Origin: Dyella marensis
GTDB lineage: Bacteria; Pseudomonadota; Gammaproteobacteria; Xanthomonadales; Rhodanobacteraceae
Length of the DNA: 64,000 nucleotides
Reading direction: 5' to 3'
Assembly (NCBI RefSeq): GCF_900112865.1
Contig: NZ_FONH01000013.1
Location: 49,878 to 113,877, forward strand
Part shown: piece after piece, positions 17,300 to 27,940 of the stretch
Layout: the number at the start of each line of letters is the position of its first letter
How positions within the stretch are numbered: position 1 is the stretch's first letter
Made by a program: the position numbers and the translations under genes
Notes under the pieces: model-generated
Told to the model about the DNA's origin: nothing
Database searches by the model: none
Seen by the model: the letters and a program-made list of their open reading frames with translations, nothing else

Positions 17300-20191
17300 T
17301 TACAGCTTGAACTCCACGCCCAGGTAGCTGGTGCGGCCGAAGTACTGGATGGTGCCGGTCTGCGACGGATCCGAACCGAAGTAGGTCTTGGTCGGCTGGT
17401 CGCTGAGGTTGAGCATCTGGTAGACGATGCGCCACTGCTTGTTGACGTCGTACGAAGCCTGGAAGTCGTACACCGTCTCCGAGGCGAAGGTGACCATCTG
17501 GTTGGTCACCGACATCTGCGTATCGGAGGCGAACTTCGAACGGTAGTTGCCGGACAGGCGGGCCGAGAACGGACCGTTGTCGTAGAACACCGCCAGGCTG
17601 GCCACGCGCTTGGACAGGCCCGGCAGGCCGATATACGACGTCGCGCCGCCCAGCGTGGTGGGATTGCTCACCGTGCTCTTGGTGTAGGCCGCATTGGCCT
17701 GCACGCCCAGGCCCTTCCACGCGCCCGGCAGGAAGCCGGTCTTGGAGAACGAGAACTCCACGCCGCGCACCAGGCCGCCCTTGGCGTTGTAGGCCGTCTG
17801 GTACTGGCCGTTGAGATAGGGCTGGCCGGTGGCCGGGTCGGTCGGCACGGTGATGCCGGCCGAGGCGAAGTCGAAGTTGTTGTAGGTCACCGCCTGGACG
17901 AACGACTTGATCTTCTTGAAGAACACGCCGCCGCTGATCACGCCGGTGGAGTCGTCGAAGTAGTGCTCGTAGGTGGCGTCGTACTGCGTGGCGCGCAGCG
18001 GATCCAGCAGCGGGCTGGTGCCGCCCCACACGTTGTAGTGGCCATTGTCCACCCACGAACCGGAACCGGCCATCATCTGGTTGATCGGCGGGCGCGCCAG
18101 CACCTTGCCGGCGGAGAAACGGCCCTGGTCGTTGTCGGTGAAGTGGTAGATCAGGTTCATCGACGGCAGCCAGTCGGAGTACTTCTTGCCGACGGTGAGC
18201 GGCGCGTAGTCGAGGCTGGTGTTGCCGTTGCCGTCGGTGATCGGCACGCCGGCGCCGTTGCCGACCTGCTGCAGGCCGTAGCTGTACTGCTTCTGGTGCG
18301 AGTAGCGCACGCCGATGTTGCCGGTCAGGTCATGATCGAACAGCTGCGTGGCGATGTCGGCCATGAAGTACAGGTCGCGCGTCTGCTCGTCGACCTGGCC
18401 GCTCTGGATCTCCGACCAGCTCTGGTCGGTGATGTTCTTCACCGGGTTGGCGGTGATGCCGTGCGCGGCGAGGATCGCCGGGCCATTGAGCTGCATGAAG
18501 CAGGGGTAGCGGGAGAAGTCGCCCTTCCAGCAGGTCCGTTTGGCCGCGCCGGCCGGAATGCTCAGCGGCACGCCCTTGCTCTGGTCGGTGCCCCACTCCG
18601 AACCGTAGACGTAGACCTCGCGGTCGGCGTTGTAGTTGTGGTTGTTCGCGTAGAAGCCGAATTCGATCGCCGACAGGAACGAGCTGTTGGGCAGGTCGTA
18701 CTTCACGTCGGTGCGGAACGCCTTCATCTTGTCGTGATAGATGTAGGGATACACGCCATAGCGCGACAGGCCCAGCGTGCTCAGGTCGGTGTACTGGCCC
18801 GGGTTGGCGTACGACACGTTGCCGAGCTGGCGGCCCTTGAGCTGGTAGGTGACCGATTGCGCGGCCAGCGTCGGGTTGGCGGTGCCCAGGCCCACGTAGG
18901 GATCGGCGGTGGTGTCGACGTTGATCTGGTTGCTGGAGGCACGCGACAGCGACACGTCAGAATCCACGTGCCAGTTGCCATGGTTCCACTTCAGGTTCAG
19001 GCCGCTGGAGAACACGCTGGTGTTCGTCGTGTAGTTGTCCGCGGTGGTCTCGTTGGAGAACTGCTGATTGCCGCCGGTGCCGGTCACCGTGCCGCCGGTC
19101 ATCGTGCCGTAGGGGCCCAGCACCGCGTTGGTGACGGTGGCGCCGCTCTGGTAGATGTTCTGCGTGCGGAAGCCGTAGCCGAACGAGGTGTTCTTGAACT
19201 TCGAGTAGAACGCATCGCCGCTGACGGTCAGCTCGTCGGTGGGCTTCCACACGACGGTGGCGATTTCGCCGGTGCGGCGCTCGCTGCCGCCGTTCTGCTG
19301 CAGCTGCAGGCCCTGGGTCAGGTAGGCCTGGCGGCCGTCGGACAGCGTGTACTTGTTGCCGTCGGAAGCCTCGCCCACGAACTGCTCGGACACGTGCGGC
19401 TGGTACATCTGCGCCACGCCCAGGCCCACGCCCAGGGTGTTGTCGAGGAACTTGCCCTGGTAGGCCGCGCTCAGGCGATAGCCCTTCGCGCTGGCGCCGG
19501 CGACGTCGTTGGCGCGGTCGTTATAGCTGCCGCGCGCGTCGACGTTGAAGTTCTGTTCCTTCGGCGCATCCAGCGGATTGGCCGTCTGCATGCCGATGGT
19601 GCCGCCCACGCCGCCGGTGACCAGCGAAGCCTGGGTGGACTTGTACACCGTGGCCATGTTGATCAGCTCGGACGGGTACTGGTCGAACTGGATGTAGTTG
19701 CTGCCGCTGGTCGAGGGCTGCTCGCGGCCGTTCAACGTGGTCTGGATGAAGTTGCCCGACAGGCCGCGGATGTTCACCTGCGAGGCCTGGCCGGCGATGC
19801 GCTCGGCGGACACGCCCGGCAGGCGGGTCAGCGCGTCGGCGATCGACTGGTCGGGCAGGCCGCCGATGTCGGCCGAGGTGATCACGTTCTGGATGGTGTC
19901 GGCGTAGCGCTGGTAGTCGATCGACTTCTGCACGCTGTTGCTGTAGCCGGTCACCGTGATGCCGGCGAGGCTCTTGGCGAGCTGCTCTTCGTTGCTCTTC
20001 TTGCGGCCGTCCTGCTGGTCGGACGTCTGCGCAGTGCCGGACTGCTGCGCGTCCTGGGCGGGTGCGGCGGCAGGCTGCGTCGCGGCTGCTGCGCCGTTAT
20101 CCGCGCCGGCCGGAGCCGCCTGGATGCCGACGGTGAAGCACAAGCCGGCCGACGCCAGCGCCATGGCCAATACGTTGCGTTTCAGGATCAC
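17300..20191 (-). CDS. TonB-dependent receptor for maltodextrin-type sugars
   Basis: A 963-residue outer-membrane receptor. A signal peptide (AMALASAGLCFTVGIQAAPA, cleavage near 26) leads into a low-complexity Ala/Gln linker. The TonB-box region is near SLAGITVTG (about 74-82). The plug domain (about 95-230) has LPDQSIADALTRLPGVS and QVNIRGLSGN. A long beta-barrel ends YLGVEFKL. It resembles the MalA-like oligosaccharide receptors of Caulobacter and Xanthomonas. The start is GTG, preceded by an unusually G-rich ribosome site (GGGGAGGGGA, 20196-20205). It is the first gene of the minus-strand locus and has a LacI-type operator 135 bp upstream. Confidence 0.92.
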   Translation of the reverse strand: MILKRNVLAMALASAGLCFTVGIQAAPAGADNGAAAATQPAAAPAQDAQQSGTAQTSDQQDGRKKSNEEQLAKSLAGITVTGYSNSVQKSIDYQRYADTIQNVITSADIGGLPDQSIADALTRLPGVSAERIAGQASQVNIRGLSGNFIQTTLNGREQPSTSGSNYIQFDQYPSELINMATVYKSTQASLVTGGVGGTIGMQTANPLDAPKEQNFNVDARGSYNDRANDVAGASAKGYRLSAAYQGKFLDNTLGVGLGVAQMYQPHVSEQFVGEASDGNKYTLSDGRQAYLTQGLQLQQNGGSERRTGEIATVVWKPTDELTVSGDAFYSKFKNTSFGYGFRTQNIYQSGATVTNAVLGPYGTMTGGTVTGTGGNQQFSNETTADNYTTNTSVFSSGLNLKWNHGNWHVDSDVSLSRASSNQINVDTTADPYVGLGTANPTLAAQSVTYQLKGRQLGNVSYANPGQYTDLSTLGLSRYGVYPYIYHDKMKAFRTDVKYDLPNSSFLSAIEFGFYANNHNYNADREVYVYGSEWGTDQSKGVPLSIPAGAAKRTCWKGDFSRYPCFMQLNGPAILAAHGITANPVKNITDQSWSEIQSGQVDEQTRDLYFMADIATQLFDHDLTGNIGVRYSHQKQYSYGLQQVGNGAGVPITDGNGNTSLDYAPLTVGKKYSDWLPSMNLIYHFTDNDQGRFSAGKVLARPPINQMMAGSGSWVDNGHYNVWGGTSPLLDPLRATQYDATYEHYFDDSTGVISGGVFFKKIKSFVQAVTYNNFDFASAGITVPTDPATGQPYLNGQYQTAYNAKGGLVRGVEFSFSKTGFLPGAWKGLGVQANAAYTKSTVSNPTTLGGATSYIGLPGLSKRVASLAVFYDNGPFSARLSGNYRSKFASDTQMSVTNQMVTFASETVYDFQASYDVNKQWRIVYQMLNLSDQPTKTYFGSDPSQTGTIQYFGRTSYLGVEFKL

Positions 20192-20325
20192 CTTGTCCCC
20201 TCCCCAGGGCTTGAATCGTCACTACGGTGCCGGCTCGCGCGGGTGCTGCGGCAGGCTTGCTGTTTAGGTGTGCGCTTTCGCGTGGCGGCCATGGTAGGCC
20301 CGGCTTTCCGAGGGGGATGCAGTTA

Positions 20326-20339
20326 TGCATACGTATTCA
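20326..20339. promoter_or_regulatory. LacI-type operator, receptor side
   Basis: TGCATACGTATTCA is a near-perfect palindrome around TACGTA. Its complement, TGAATACGTATGCA, is identical to the site at 20530. On the minus strand it overlaps a -10-like TATGAAT, so binding would block transcription of the TonB receptor. The 450-bp region between the receptor and the divergent glucosidase holds no gene; apart from the two sites it shows T/A-rich patches and GCGC-rich stretches. Confidence 0.65.
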
Positions 20340-20529
20340 TAGGACGCTTTTTTTGTGCGGTCGTGACAAAAAGCACAGTGCGCGCACGTTGCGCAGGGGC
20401 CGTGCGATGCTCGTGCGCATCGCGCCATGCGAGCGCGCAAGTCTCTACTTGCCACGATCCAAGCTGCCACGCTTCGTTCGTCGCAGCGCATCGACGCGTG
20501 CGCTGCTGCGCTGCAAAATCCTCATTTCT

Positions 20530-20543
20530 TGAATACGTATGCA
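20530..20543. promoter_or_regulatory. LacI-type operator, glucosidase side
   Basis: TGAATACGTATGCA repeats the 20326 site exactly in opposite orientation, 204 bp apart centre to centre and 99 bp before the glucosidase start. Two copies on either side of a divergent control region suggest joint repression, possibly by DNA looping (204 bp is about 19.4 helical turns). Confidence 0.65.
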
Positions 20544-20641
20544 TGAAAGCCGTCGTCGCCGCGGCCTGCATTTAAGCTGCCCCGCACCCCGCGCACCGCC
20601 CATCTGCTGCGTGCGCCGATAAAGCCTCGGGATTACGGGAC

Positions 20642-22267
<1,626 letters not shown>

Positions 22268-22336
22268 GCGGGGCGGCTGTCGCGTTCACGCGGCGCCGCC
22301 TATGATCGGCGGCATCGTGTCGAAAGGAGCTTCCGC

Positions 22337-22555
22337 ATGCGCACCGTCCTGATCGTCCTTGGCCTGATCCTTGTCGCTGCCGGCATCTGGGTGCTGGCCG
22401 GACAAGCCACTTATCAGCAGACCGATACGCTGGTGCAGTTGGGCTCGGCGAAGATCACCGCGACGCATGACAAGGCGGTGCCGACGTGGATGGGGATTGC
22501 GGGGATCGCCGTGGGAGCGTTGCTGGCGATCGGCGGGTTTCTTCGCAAGGGCTGA
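22337..22555 (+). CDS. Small two-helix membrane protein
   Basis: A 72-residue protein with two membrane helices (IVLGLILVAAGIWVLAG and IAGIAVGALLAIGGFL) around a short polar loop (LGSAKITATHDKAVP). It loosely resembles DUF3185-type small proteins. A GAAAGGAG (22322-22329) gives a good ribosome site. A -10-like TATGAT lies at 22301-22306. The function is unknown. It is the last plus-strand gene before uvrD, which runs towards it. Confidence 0.7.
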   Translation: MRTVLIVLGLILVAAGIWVLAGQATYQQTDTLVQLGSAKITATHDKAVPTWMGIAGIAVGALLAIGGFLRKG

Positions 22556-22577
22556 GCCTCGACATACAAGGCTGAAT

Positions 22578-22810
22578 CCTTCTCCCTCCGGCGACCCGAA
22601 GGTAGTCCCCGTGGGAGAGCACGCGGGGAGGGCACAGGGATGTGCCCGGCTTTCCTCGCTCATCAAAGCCGGGCACATCCCTGTGCCCTCTTCGCGTGGA
22701 GGAGCGAGGAAGGTGGCGGCAGCCGGATGAGGGTGCGGGCGGAGCGGTGCGCATCACTTCCACGCTCCGGCCGTACCCTCACCCCAACCCCTCTCCCGAG
22801 GGGAGAGGGG
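22578..22810. repeat. Family B composite element, copy 3
   Basis: The longest copy, 233 bp. The left palindrome contains a 22-bp alternative centre (GCGACCCGAAGG...CCCCGT, 22591-22612). A separate 59-bp inverted repeat (22630-22688) is inserted before the usual GGCGGCAGCCGGATGAGGGT middle. It ends CCCTCTCCCGAGGGGAGAGGGG-like, 7 bp from the uvrD stop, between convergent genes. Confidence 0.85.
22630..22688. repeat. Perfect 24-nt inverted repeat nested in family B copy 3
   Basis: GGGCACAGGGATGTGCCC... and its exact complement form 24-bp arms around an 11-nt loop (CCTCGCTCATC). Each arm also contains the smaller dyad GGGCACAGGGATGTGCCC. The sequence does not occur in other family B copies in this window, so it looks like a later insertion. 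Confidence 0.9.
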
Positions 22811-22816
22811 CTAAAT

Positions 22817-25042
22817 CTAAAGCGGCGTGAGGTTGGCGTATGCGGCCACCAGCCACTTGCTCCCCGCCGCCTCGAAGTTGATCTGCAGCCGCGTATGCGC
22901 GCCGCTGCCCTCGGCGCTCACTACCACGCCCTCGCCGAAGCTCGGATGGCTCACGCGCTGGCCCAGCTTCACCGGCAGGTCTTCCTTGAGCGACGACGCC
23001 GCGGATTCGGCGAAACGCCCGGCATACAACGGACGCGTCACCTGCACGCGCGGGCGCACCTCGTCGACCAGGTCCGGCGGCACTTCGGCGAGGAAGCGCG
23101 ACGGGCGCGCCAGCATCTCCACGCCATGCATGCGGCGCGATTCGGCATAAGTGATTACCAGCCGCTCGCGCGCACGCGTGATGCCGACGTAGGCGAGGCG
23201 GCGCTCCTCTTCCAGGCGGCCTTCGTCCTCGACCGAGCGCTGGCTGGGGAACAGCCCTTCTTCCATGCCGACCAGGAACACCACCGGAAACTCCAGGCCC
23301 TTCGCCGAATGCAGGGTCATCAGCTGCACGCAGTCGTCCCAGGATTCGCCCTGCCCTTCGCCGGCCTCCAGCGCCGCATGCGACAGGAAAGCCGACAGCT
23401 CGCTGAGGCCCGCCTCGATGTCTTCGGCGGTGGGCTCGAAGCGGCTGGCCACGTTGACCAGCTCGTCCAGGTTCTCCACCCGCGATTCGGCGTTGCCGCG
23501 GCTGTCTTTCTCGTAGAAGTCGCGCAGGCCGGTATGCGAGATGGCGTGTTCCATCTGCTCGGCCAGCGCCAGCGCCGTGGCCTCGGTGTCGCCGTCGGTC
23601 TTGCCGGAGAAGGTGCGCGCCATCTCCTCGATCATCTGCAGGAACGCCTTCACCGCATTCTTCGCGCGGCCGGCCAGTTCGCGGCCGGTGGCCAGCTCAT
23701 TCAAGGCCGCTTCCCACAGCGAGGTGCCCTCGCCGCGCGCGCGCTTGCGCAAGGCGTCCAGCGTGCGGTCGCCGATGCCGCGCGGCGGCGTGTTCACGGC
23801 GCGCTCGAAGGCCGCATCGTCGTGGCGGTTGGCGGACAGGCGCAGATAGGCCAGCGCGTCCTTGATTTCCGCGCGCTCGAAGAAGCGCAGGCCGCCATAC
23901 ACGCGATACGGGATGTCGCGCTGGATCAGCTGCTCTTCGAAGTTGCGCGACTGCGCGTTGGAGCGATACAGGATGGCGCAGTCGCGTGCATCGCCATGTT
24001 CGGCGATGTATTCGCGGATGCGCTCGATCACGTAGCGCGCCTCGTCCTGCTCGTTGTACGAGGCGTATACGGCGATGCGCTCGCCGTCCTCGCCATCCGT
24101 CCACAGCTGCTTGCCGAGGCGGCTGCCGTTGCGCGCGATCACTGCGTTGGCGGCCTTGAGGATGGTCGAGGTGGAGCGGTAGTTCTGCTCCAGCTTGATG
24201 GTCTTGGCGCCGGGGAAATCGCGCAGGAACTGCTGCACGTTCTCCACCTTGGCGCCGCGCCAGCCGTAGATGGCCTGGTCGTCGTCGCCCACCACGAATA
24301 CCTGAGCAGAAGCAGCTTGCCCGCTGCTGCCGGCCAGCACGCGGATCCACGCGTACTGCAGCGTGTTGGTGTCCTGGAACTCGTCGATCAGGAGATAGCG
24401 CCAGCGCTGCTGGTAATGCTCCAGCACCGCCGGATTCTTCAGCCACAGCTCGTGCGCGCGCAGCAGCAGCTCGGCGAAATCGACCAGGCCGGCGCGCTGG
24501 CAGGCTTCCTCATAGGCCTGGTAGATCTGCACGAAGGTGCGCGTGACCGGATGGTCGCGATGCTCGATGCTGCCCGGGCGCTTGCCTTCGTCCTTCCAGC
24601 TGTTGATCTGCCAGGTGGCCTGGCGCGGTGGGAACTTCGCCTCGTCCAGCCCCAGCCCCGCGACCACGCGCTTGACGATGCGCTGCTGGTCGTCGGCATC
24701 GAGGATTTGAAAGCCTTCCGGCAACCCCGCCTCGCGCCAGTGCCGGCGCAGCAGGCGATGCGCGATGCCGTGGAAGGTGCCGACGGTGAGGCCCTGCGTG
24801 CCGGCGCCGATCAGCGCATCCAGGCGTCCGCGCATCTCGCCGGCCGCCTTGTTGGTGAAGGTCACCGCCAGGATCGCCCACGGCGGCACCTCCAGCACCT
24901 GGGTCAACCAGCCGATGCGGTGGGTCAGCACGCGGGTCTTGCCGGAACCGGCGCCGGCCAGCACTAGATAGTGGCCGGGCTGCGCGCAGACGGCTTCGCG
25001 CTGCGCGTCATTGAGCTTGTCGATCAAATGCGAGACATCCAT
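22817..25042 (-). CDS. uvrD: DNA helicase II (UvrD)
   Basis: A 741-residue superfamily 1 helicase for nucleotide-excision and mismatch repair. The start MDVSHLIDKLNDAQREAV mirrors E. coli UvrD. Walker A is LAGAGSGKTRVLTHR (near 30), Walker B is LLIDEFQDTNTLQYA (near 220), and motif III is VVGDDDQAIYGWRGA. RLEEERRLAYVGITRARERL (motif VI) and the C-terminal KLGQRVSHPSFGEG/KWLVAAYANL Tudor-like end are also present. A much longer upstream extension is open but lacks conservation; the MDVSH start is chosen. Confidence 0.96.
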   Translation of the reverse strand: MDVSHLIDKLNDAQREAVCAQPGHYLVLAGAGSGKTRVLTHRIGWLTQVLEVPPWAILAVTFTNKAAGEMRGRLDALIGAGTQGLTVGTFHGIAHRLLRRHWREAGLPEGFQILDADDQQRIVKRVVAGLGLDEAKFPPRQATWQINSWKDEGKRPGSIEHRDHPVTRTFVQIYQAYEEACQRAGLVDFAELLLRAHELWLKNPAVLEHYQQRWRYLLIDEFQDTNTLQYAWIRVLAGSSGQAASAQVFVVGDDDQAIYGWRGAKVENVQQFLRDFPGAKTIKLEQNYRSTSTILKAANAVIARNGSRLGKQLWTDGEDGERIAVYASYNEQDEARYVIERIREYIAEHGDARDCAILYRSNAQSRNFEEQLIQRDIPYRVYGGLRFFERAEIKDALAYLRLSANRHDDAAFERAVNTPPRGIGDRTLDALRKRARGEGTSLWEAALNELATGRELAGRAKNAVKAFLQMIEEMARTFSGKTDGDTEATALALAEQMEHAISHTGLRDFYEKDSRGNAESRVENLDELVNVASRFEPTAEDIEAGLSELSAFLSHAALEAGEGQGESWDDCVQLMTLHSAKGLEFPVVFLVGMEEGLFPSQRSVEDEGRLEEERRLAYVGITRARERLVITYAESRRMHGVEMLARPSRFLAEVPPDLVDEVRPRVQVTRPLYAGRFAESAASSLKEDLPVKLGQRVSHPSFGEGVVVSAEGSGAHTRLQINFEAAGSKWLVAAYANLTPL

Positions 25043-25172
25043 CGCGCCATTGTAGCCGGCCCCGGTCTCACTCACCGGAATGTGGGCGCCCGCTGAACGC
25101 AAGAACCTGTCCGCGAACCGCGGCGGTGGCGAGCCGGTCTCCACCTCAAGTCCCCATCCGCAAGCTGCCGCC

Positions 25173-25508
25173 ATGAACTGGTCGCCCAAGACGAAACCGC
25201 TGGACCACGATATCTGCGTCCACATCTTCACCGCCTCGGCCGCGATGGTCGGCGTGTGCATCACGGTCATCGGCATCCTGCGCGTGGCCGTCTCGATGCG
25301 CCGCATCGACCTGATCGGCAACGACCTGCTGGCGCTGAACACGATCCTCTACCTGCTGGCCTGCCTGCTGTCGTACTGGGCGCTGCGCACGCGCAGCCTC
25401 AGCCGCAATCACCGGCTGGAGCGGGTTTCGGATGTGCTGTTCCTGCTGGCCTTGACGCTGACCACGGTCAACGCGGGCTTTCTCACCTGGGCGGTGTCCA
25501 AAGGCTGA
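25173..25508 (+). CDS. Small three-helix membrane protein
   Basis: A 111-residue protein with three hydrophobic segments (AAMVGVCITVIGILRVAV, LLALNTILYLLACLLSYWAL and VLFLLALTLTTVNAGFLTW). The basic stretch RTRSLSRNHRLERV lies between the second and third. No family recognised with confidence. It diverges from uvrD by 130 bp and its stop is 3 bp from the convergent hemY-like gene. The ATG follows CAAGCTGCCGCC without a clear ribosome site. Confidence 0.65.
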   Translation: MNWSPKTKPLDHDICVHIFTASAAMVGVCITVIGILRVAVSMRRIDLIGNDLLALNTILYLLACLLSYWALRTRSLSRNHRLERVSDVLFLLALTLTTVNAGFLTWAVSKG

Positions 25509-25511
25509 GGA

Positions 25512-26771
25512 TCACTCGCGCAGGCGCGGCACGCCGTGCTCGCTGCGTTCCTCGACCGCGACCGGACGCGTATCCAGGCGCGTGCCGCGCAGCGTGTCCT
25601 GCGGCAGCGGCGTCACCGCCGCGCCGCGGTGGAAAGCCAGCGCGTTGCGGTAGCACTGCTGCGCCAGCGCGTCGTCGCCTTCGCCGGCGTAAACGTCGCC
25701 CAGCGCTTCCCATACCTCGGCGGTGGGCTTGAGCGCGAGCGAGCGTTCCAGGTATGCATGCGCCTTGCTCCACAACTGCAGCCGCACGCCCATGCGGCCG
25801 AGCGTGAGCAGCAGGTAGGGATCGTTCGGATGCGCATCGAGCCAGCTCTCGGCGCGGCGCAGGCGTGCGTCGAGGTTGTCGTCGCCGAGCACGCCGTAGG
25901 TCTCGATCAGCTGCGGCGACCAGTCGCGACGCAACGCGGACTCCACTTCGTCCATCGCCGGCAGCACCATGCCGTAGCCGGCGGCGGCGCGCGCGTAGGC
26001 ATCGATGGCCGCCGGCGAGCGGCGCTGCGCTTTCGGCAACTGCGACCATTGCTGGTTGAGCGCGGCGCCATCCGGTGCGGCGCGCAGCGAGGCGGCCAGC
26101 ACCTGGCCTTCCAGTACCGCGTAGTTCCTGGCGCCGAGCGCGCCGCTTTTCTGCAGCGGCTCCAGCGCTTCGCGGGCGCGGCGGAAATCGCCGGTCGCCA
26201 GCGCGGCGATGGTCAGCTCGCGCCAGCCGCCGGGGCTGAGCGTGCCGGCATCGGCTTCCGGCGCCAGCAGGGCCAGCGCCTCCGCGGCCTTGCCGTCGCG
26301 GCGCAGCACGCGGGCGCGCAGCACGCGGGCGGCGCGCGGCGCGGACTGGCCGGCTTCGGCCAGCGCTTCCAGCGCGCGATTGTGTTCGCCGCGGCGCGAG
26401 GCTGCCTCGGCCGAGGCAAGCAAGGCGGGACCGCGCAGCGTGTCGAGGCGCGAGGCGCGGTTGAGATCGCGCTCGGCATCGCCGTGGCGGCCTTCCATCA
26501 GCGCGACCAGGCCCTCGCCCAGGCGCTGCTGGCTGACCCGGCGATGGCGGCGCGACAGCGCGCCGAACGGCCAGCGCGTCAGGCGCCACGCCGCGACGAG
26601 CAGGGCCCAGGCGAGCAACAGCACGACTACCGCCGCGACCACCGACAGCTCCGCCTGCCAGCCGCGCAGCCGCACCAGCACATAGCCCGGGTCCTCGGCC
26701 ACCCAGTGCCAGCCGAATGCGGCGACCGCGGCGACGGCCACCAGCAACAGGATCCAGCGCCACAGGTTCAT
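25512..26771 (-). CDS. hemY: HemY-like TPR membrane protein
   Basis: A 419-residue protein with two N-terminal membrane helices (WILLLVAVAAVAAFGWHW; VVAAVVVLLLAWALLVAAW) and a long TPR-like region (about 85-390; RGEHNRALEALAEAG, TAEVWEALGDVYAGEGDD). This is the proteobacterial HemY linked to the haem-biosynthesis operon, not protoporphyrinogen oxidase. Its exact job is unclear; a scaffold role at the membrane is proposed for the family. The ATG overlaps the hemX stop (ATGA), and the gene is last in hemD-hemX-hemY. Confidence 0.88.
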   Translation of the reverse strand: MNLWRWILLLVAVAAVAAFGWHWVAEDPGYVLVRLRGWQAELSVVAAVVVLLLAWALLVAAWRLTRWPFGALSRRHRRVSQQRLGEGLVALMEGRHGDAERDLNRASRLDTLRGPALLASAEAASRRGEHNRALEALAEAGQSAPRAARVLRARVLRRDGKAAEALALLAPEADAGTLSPGGWRELTIAALATGDFRRAREALEPLQKSGALGARNYAVLEGQVLAASLRAAPDGAALNQQWSQLPKAQRRSPAAIDAYARAAAGYGMVLPAMDEVESALRRDWSPQLIETYGVLGDDNLDARLRRAESWLDAHPNDPYLLLTLGRMGVRLQLWSKAHAYLERSLALKPTAEVWEALGDVYAGEGDDALAQQCYRNALAFHRGAAVTPLPQDTLRGTRLDTRPVAVEERSEHGVPRLRE

Positions 26772-27850
26772 GGCTTGGCCCCGGCTTCGGGCTTGCTGTC
26801 GCCGGCGGCGGGACGCAGCGCATGCACCGCGCGCAGGTTGCGCAGCTCGGCCAGCGCGGCACCCAGCTGGACCGGCGCGACGGCGGGCAGCTGGCGTTCC
26901 AGTTCGGCGAGTTTCGCGCGCGCCTGCTGCACGACCGGAGCCTGCAGGTCGAACTGCGTGTCGAGATTGGCCTCGGCACGCTTGAGCGCGGCCGCATAGC
27001 CGTCGGCGTCGTAGGCCAGCAGCGCCGCCTGCGCCTGAGCCAGGTCCAGGCCGACCAGCTCGCGCGCGAAGCGCGCATCGGCCACCGCCAGCGGCGCGCC
27101 ATTCGTGCGCTGCACGCGGATCACGTCGGCCAGCGAGCGGCGCACGCGCATCCACGCGGTGTCGGCGGCGGCGCTGTCTTCGGTGCGGTCCAGCGGCTTC
27201 AGCGGCCACGCGATGGAAGCGGCGCGCAGCTGGTTGAGCGCGTCGAGCGCGGCGGCCTGGCCGGCCGGCTGGCTCCTGGCCAGCGCTTCGCGTTCGGCGG
27301 TGATGCTCTGGCGCAGGCCGGAGAACGCACCGTCGTTCACCGCGGCGAGGGTCTGGTCCGCCAGCGCATAAGCGGCGGCGGCGCCCTGCGCGTCGTGGAA
27401 CAGCGCGTAGCGTTCCTTGGCCATGCGCAGCAGCGTTTCGGTTTCGTCCAGCAGCATGCCGTCGTGGCCGGACAGGGTCTTGTCGGACAGCTTGGCGACG
27501 GCGTCCTCGAGATTGCGCGTGCGCTCGGACTGGCCGAGCAGTTCCTCGCGCAGCGAGCGGTTGACCTGGTCGGCATCGCCCAGGCGCTGGCGCAGCAGGC
27601 CGCGCTCGTTCTCCATCGATTCGAGCGCGCGCTCCATGTTGGCGACGCGCGTGTCCAGGCTGGCCGCGGTCTGCGTGGCGCCGCGCACGCCGGTTTCCTG
27701 CACGTACTGGCGCCAGCCCACGTAACCGGCGCCGCCGAGGGCGACCAGCGCGAGCAGCGTGGCGAGGGCGACGGTGCCGCCGCGGCGCGGCGCGGCGGAA
27801 GGGGCGGGCGCCTGCACGGCGCTCGTGGGCGTGGCGTTGTCCTGGCTCAT
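26768..27850 (-). CDS. hemX: HemX-like protein (uroporphyrinogen-III C-methyltransferase family label)
   Basis: A 360-residue inner-membrane protein. It has a Pro/Ala-rich cytosolic N-terminus, one membrane helix (VALATLLALVALGGAGYVGW, about 28-47), then a coiled coil (VANMERALESMENERGLLRQ and following) and a helical periplasmic domain. It lacks the methyltransferase motifs despite the family name. An alternative ATG three codons upstream (27859) exists; MSQDN is chosen. It lies between hemD and hemY. Confidence 0.87.
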   Translation of the reverse strand: MSQDNATPTSAVQAPAPSAAPRRGGTVALATLLALVALGGAGYVGWRQYVQETGVRGATQTAASLDTRVANMERALESMENERGLLRQRLGDADQVNRSLREELLGQSERTRNLEDAVAKLSDKTLSGHDGMLLDETETLLRMAKERYALFHDAQGAAAAYALADQTLAAVNDGAFSGLRQSITAEREALARSQPAGQAAALDALNQLRAASIAWPLKPLDRTEDSAAADTAWMRVRRSLADVIRVQRTNGAPLAVADARFARELVGLDLAQAQAALLAYDADGYAAALKRAEANLDTQFDLQAPVVQQARAKLAELERQLPAVAPVQLGAALAELRNLRAVHALRPAAGDSKPEAGAKP

Positions 27851-27940
27851 GCGCGCCATGCTAGCAGCCCGCGTGCGCCGGTTCGCATCAAACGGGCGTG
27901 AAAAGCGCGCGTTCCCGGCGGCGCATCGCCGCAGCGATGG

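Noticed and set aside
17963..20575. An 870-codon plus-strand frame opposite the TonB receptor
   Set aside because: Antisense shadow of the receptor with His/Val/Gly-rich composition and no known domain.
25043..25342. A 100-codon N-terminal extension of uvrD
   Set aside because: It overlaps the start of the divergent membrane-protein gene and has no similarity to UvrD; MDVSHLIDKLN is the family start.
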